Shown piece after piece: positions 31,308 to 34,178 of a stretch of 34,178 nt of DNA (its first letter is position 1; every line of letters starts with the position of its first letter). The position numbers were made by a program, and so were the translations under genes. The notes under the pieces are model-generated. The model worked only from the letters and a program-made list of their open reading frames with translations. It did not search any database and was not told where the DNA came from. The stretch covers positions 1-34,178 of the forward strand of contig NZ_FWFZ01000035.1 of assembly GCF_900172355.1 (NCBI RefSeq). Reading direction: 5' to 3'. This DNA is from Roseisalinus antarcticus. Lineage in GTDB: Bacteria > Pseudomonadota > Alphaproteobacteria > Rhodobacterales > Rhodobacteraceae.

Positions 31308-32546
31308 TTGCCGTCCGACATCAAGAAATTCATCAATCCCAAATTCCTGCGCACGATCGATCTCGATCTCATGCGCGAACTTTTCGCCCGGCATTATGAG
31401 GCGGACGAGATACCGGTGGCGTTTGTTGGCGAGCCCGCCGCAATTCGACAGTCGCTGATGGACTATTTCGAGGCGCCCGTCACCGAATGGTCGGAAGGCG
31501 TCGTCGCCGATCTCCATCGCGTCGCAGAGGTCGGTACTGGCGAGGGGCTGCAACTCATCCTCAACGAGGCGCGGCGGCAGAACGTGGTCCTCTATCCCGA
31601 TGCGGAAACCGGGACCGATGAGGACGCGCCGGCAAAGCACGACGCCAAGCATGTCGCGCTGCACACATATCTTCATCACCACCGCGTCTTCGAGGCTGCC
31701 GCGGACTTCCAGGCGCTTCGCGCGCCGAGCGCGATGGCCGAATTCCGCGGTCCGCGGCGCCATGTGGACGCCGATCTGACCGAGGACACCAAATCCGCGT
31801 TCAGGGCGGCGATCATCAAACTGCTCGCCCAGGATCTGCAGGGCGAGTACTGCCGCGTCGGCCAGTACGAGGAGGACAGCGAGATCAATCTCGTCGTCAG
31901 CCACGGCGCGCCGGTCACCACGACACCGGTCGTTGCCGGCGACCGCGAGGAAATCATCACCCTGCGTGCGGTGAAGTATGCCGCGCTGCGCTACTCCCCG
32001 GCCGAGGGGTTGCTCCGGGTCGGCGGGGTCGCCAAGGCCCGGCAGGCGGATATTGCGGAAACCTTCGCCGAGCACATCCTGGCGCAGCCGGGGTTCTTTG
32101 CCGGCGCGGATGCGCGCGACCTCTACACGCTCGATCCGATCGGCGCGGCCGGGCCGGGGTTCGCGTTCGACCATGCGTTCGACGAACGGATCCTCGAGGT
32201 CCGGATCGTCGCCGCTGCCGCAGACCTCTTCGAGCGCGACGAGGACGAGCAGAAATGGCGCTACGTGCGCAGCTGGGTGTCCAGGGACGCCTCCGGCGGA
32301 GCGCTGCGACACTTCCGCGAAAGCGAGGTACGCTTCGGGCGTGGCTGGCGGCTGGGCGAGATCACCTTCCGGGTGTTCTTCAAGACGGACAGGAAGCGCC
32401 CCGCCCAAGTCACGGCGCGCCTCAAACCGCCGGGCACGCTGGCCTTCCGCCGCACCCGGTTCGAGAAGGCGGTCCACGCCCTCGTCGCGCGCAACGGGCT
32501 GGAGACGGACCGCGATGCTGGCATGGTTGTGGACGCGGCTGAGTGA
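31308..32546 (+). CDS. unrecognised 412-residue island protein
   Basis: I do not recognise this protein. It starts at a TTG (31308) with a good GGGAGG at 31297-31302 and no closer ATG. It reads as a soluble, acidic, mixed alpha/beta protein with no membrane segment or signal peptide. It begins PSDIKKFINPKFLRTIDLDL and includes HVALHTYLHHHRVFEAAADF, a histidine-rich patch, and KYAALRYSPAEGLLRVGGVAKARQ. There are no Walker, HExxH or PD-(D/E)XK motifs that I can see. It overlaps the next gene by 32 bases, so the two are probably co-translated. The sequence is GC-rich and typical in codon use, so it is very likely real. Confidence 0.75.
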   Translation: MPSDIKKFINPKFLRTIDLDLMRELFARHYEADEIPVAFVGEPAAIRQSLMDYFEAPVTEWSEGVVADLHRVAEVGTGEGLQLILNEARRQNVVLYPDAETGTDEDAPAKHDAKHVALHTYLHHHRVFEAAADFQALRAPSAMAEFRGPRRHVDADLTEDTKSAFRAAIIKLLAQDLQGEYCRVGQYEEDSEINLVVSHGAPVTTTPVVAGDREEIITLRAVKYAALRYSPAEGLLRVGGVAKARQADIAETFAEHILAQPGFFAGADARDLYTLDPIGAAGPGFAFDHAFDERILEVRIVAAAADLFERDEDEQKWRYVRSWVSRDASGGALRHFRESEVRFGRGWRLGEITFRVFFKTDRKRPAQVTARLKPPGTLAFRRTRFEKAVHALVARNGLETDRDAGMVVDAAE

Positions 32547-33453
32547 CAGCGGCCCGGCGGTCTCGATCTCCGGACGGGCGCTGCGGCGCTTCCCCGAGGG
32601 CGACGTCGACCGTCTGCTGCGGGCGCGTGTCCTGATCGAGCGTCGCAAGGCCGACAACTGGCCGGTTTGCGCCCATTGCGACTGCGGGCTCGATGCGCGC
32701 CCGGTCCGATATGTCGGGCAGGAGCTGCGCGCCTGCTGCCCGGACAACCCCGCCGAGGACGTCATCCTAGAAGAAGGCGATCTCAAGCGTTTCGGCATCG
32801 ACGCCCGGCGCCTCGCCGCACAGATCGCTGCGAGCGGCGGTCTCGCCGGGTCCGTCGCGACTGTCGTGGACGACGTCTGGATGCTCGGGAACACGCCTGC
32901 CGATGGGGCCCTCATGCTCTGCCGTGACGTCGACCGACTGGAGGCGCCGGGCGCGATCCTCGCGATGAAGTCCGCGGCGGCACCGCGGCTGGTAACGGTC
33001 ATTGTCCATGAACCGGACCCGGCACTGGTGCTGCGTCTGCGCGAGGCCGGTATCGAGGTCTGGGCTCTCACGGACGTGGTCCGAACAAGCGCGGAGGGCG
33101 CTGATCGTCTGGTCCTCGACGGCGCGCGCGTTTCGACGGGCGCCGTGCGTCTCGTCCTGCATCGGCGAGCGCAGTCCGCCGTGCTGGACGGTCGGCGCCT
33201 CGATCTTCCCCCGCAGATGTTCATGCTTTTCAATATGTTCGTCGAACGGTCCTTGCAACGCGATCCAGTGCTCAAGGCGCAGGAGATCGAAGCGCAGTTC
33301 CAGCGGACGCCGCGGGAAATCGTTCGCGACCTGCGCAAGTCCCTGGTTGTCAGCGGTCTTGCGGAAGAAACGGCCGAGGCTCTGATCCAAACCGTCCGGA
33401 CGCGCGGCTATTGCCTCGGTCTCGCCCCTTCAGAGGCCGCGATAGAAGACTGA
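32515..33453 (+). CDS. unrecognised protein with a cysteine cluster and a C-terminal winged-helix-like domain
   Basis: 312-residue protein. Cys52, Cys55, Cys57, Cys74 and Cys75 (CAHCDC, then LRACC) look like a zinc-binding knuckle. The middle is a variable alpha/beta region. The C-terminus from about 223 (LDGRRLDLPPQMFMLFNMFVERS to IQTVRTRGYCLGL) resembles an OmpR/PhoB-type winged helix, whose last strand often reads VRGRGY. ATG 32515 has GGAG eight bases before it and lies inside the end of the preceding gene. It could be a DNA-binding partner or regulator of that gene. No known family is assigned. Confidence 0.7.
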   Translation: MLAWLWTRLSDSGPAVSISGRALRRFPEGDVDRLLRARVLIERRKADNWPVCAHCDCGLDARPVRYVGQELRACCPDNPAEDVILEEGDLKRFGIDARRLAAQIAASGGLAGSVATVVDDVWMLGNTPADGALMLCRDVDRLEAPGAILAMKSAAAPRLVTVIVHEPDPALVLRLREAGIEVWALTDVVRTSAEGADRLVLDGARVSTGAVRLVLHRRAQSAVLDGRRLDLPPQMFMLFNMFVERSLQRDPVLKAQEIEAQFQRTPREIVRDLRKSLVVSGLAEETAEALIQTVRTRGYCLGLAPSEAAIED

Positions 33454-33565
33454 GGGCCGCGGCTCACACAATCGGCACACATCAAACACACGCCAATCAC
33501 ACCGGCAGAACGATGAAGGCGGGCAGTCTCGGAGCATCAGAAACGATGTTCCGAGGCTTCCAACG

Positions 33566-34159
33566 ATGCACCCCCTGATTTCCCCCTCCGACCTTGCCAC
33601 GCTGATCGACGAGGCCGAGCGCGCGGCGCGACGCCTGCACCGCAAGCTGGCGCTGCCCGCGGCCGATCTCGACGATCTCCGCCAGGACCTCCTGATCGAC
33701 CTGATCTGCCGGCTGCCGCGCTTCGACAAGCGCCGCGGCACCATCGGCGCTTTCGCGGGCATCGTCCTGCGCAACCGGTCCTCGCGGATCGCGATCCGGC
33801 ACTACCGGGAGCGCCGCGCGCAGGGCGGCACGATGCTGTCGCTCAACGCGCCTATCGCCGGCAGCGCAGAGCCGCTGGGCTGCCTGCTGGCGGAGACGGA
33901 CGGGCTGGCCGCCTGGCACGGTCAGGACCGCGATCCCGAAACGGACCTCCAGACCCGTGAGGCCGTGCAGTCCGCGTTGGCGCGCCTGCCCGAGGGCGAC
34001 CGCCGGTTCTGCTGTGCGCTTGCCCATCGCTCCGTGACGGCGCTGGCCGCCGAGGGTTTCGGCAGCCGGTCCGCCCTCTATCGCCGCCTCGCCGATCTCC
34101 GCCACGTCCTCACCGCCCACGGTCTCGGTCCGGCGTGGGACGATCTGGCGGCAGCGTGA
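33566..34159 (+). CDS. sigma-70 family (ECF-like) RNA polymerase sigma factor
   Basis: 197-residue alternative sigma factor. Region 2 is AADLDDLRQDLLIDLICRLPRFDKRRGTIGAFAGIVLRNRSSRIAI. Region 4 is TREAVQSALARLPEGDRRFC followed by a degenerate helix-turn-helix SVTALAAEGFGSRSALYRRLADLRHVL. The two lie either side of a longer linker than in most ECF factors. ATG 33566 is used; its ribosome site is weak. A ribosome site for a further gene starts at the window edge. It probably directs transcription of island genes, as in other Rhodobacteraceae phage-like islands. Confidence 0.82.
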   Translation: MHPLISPSDLATLIDEAERAARRLHRKLALPAADLDDLRQDLLIDLICRLPRFDKRRGTIGAFAGIVLRNRSSRIAIRHYRERRAQGGTMLSLNAPIAGSAEPLGCLLAETDGLAAWHGQDRDPETDLQTREAVQSALARLPEGDRRFCCALAHRSVTALAAEGFGSRSALYRRLADLRHVLTAHGLGPAWDDLAAA

Positions 34160-34169
34160 GTAGAGGGAA

Positions 34170-34178
34170 AAGGAGGAG
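34170..34178 (+). promoter_or_regulatory. ribosome binding site of the next gene
   Basis: AAGGAGGAG ends the window, 11 bases behind the sigma-factor stop. It is a near-perfect Shine-Dalgarno sequence, so the operon continues beyond the window. Confidence 0.6.

Noticed and set aside
31176-33338. 720-codon open frame on the minus strand
   Set aside because: Opposes the two island genes, which have good ribosome sites and a coupled arrangement; its product is low-complexity Arg/Ser-rich, then unrecognisable.
1-34178. CRISPR array
   Set aside because: No series of regularly spaced identical repeats was seen anywhere.
1-34178. rRNA genes or a replication origin
   Set aside because: No rRNA-like sequence, DnaA-box cluster or iteron set was noticed.

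Overview
The window looks like a GC-rich alphaproteobacterial chromosome, most likely Rhodobacteraceae (Roseobacter group). This rests on the gene content, the argB / ferredoxin-like / sixA order, and IS and island families typical of that group. It is an inference from sequence features; no database search was run. 

Left edge (1-2346): an AT-richer sulfotransferase, a small serine recombinase and the 3' scrap of an IS3-type transposase, i.e. accessory DNA. 

Catabolic island (2347-15950, all on the minus strand): a ten-gene operon reads from a RhaM-like mutarotase (12427) through a lactonase-like amidohydrolase, an enolase-superfamily dehydratase, a peptide-class ABC importer (binding protein, two permeases, two ATPases) and an SDR to an aldo/keto reductase (2347). 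Six of its nine junctions are ATGA or comparable start/stop overlaps. Upstream lie an IclR-type regulator and a second two-gene operon (DapA-family aldolase plus a second dehydratase). Together these encode a plausible non-phosphorylative route for a deoxysugar or sugar acid: oxidation to lactone, hydrolysis, dehydration, then retro-aldol cleavage. A palindrome with related sequence lies upstream of both operons and may be the IclR operator. 

Scar region (16035-19261): an intact IS3-family element (1252 bp, 25-bp inverted repeats, GAC target duplication), an IS6-family remnant, a chimeric reading frame joining a truncated type I specificity subunit (HsdS) to the tail of a YgjP-like metalloprotease, and the 3' part of a universal stress protein gene. 

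Housekeeping block (19327-25567): ugpBAEC (glycerol-3-phosphate importer) behind a Pho-box-like repeat, argB, a ferredoxin-like protein, and a sixA-type phosphatase gene cut short by a broken tyrosine-recombinase gene. 

Right-hand island (25545-34178): integrase and IS debris, a tRNA-Ser(GGA) whose 3' end is damaged where island DNA begins, a truncated YjzC-like gene, a small HTH protein, a HigB/HigA toxin-antitoxin pair whose antitoxin is fused to an ImmA/IrrE protease domain, a four-gene recombinase cassette (small ORF, DUF2924, large serine recombinase, HTH protein), and a divergent cassette of two unrecognised proteins plus a sigma factor that runs to the window edge.
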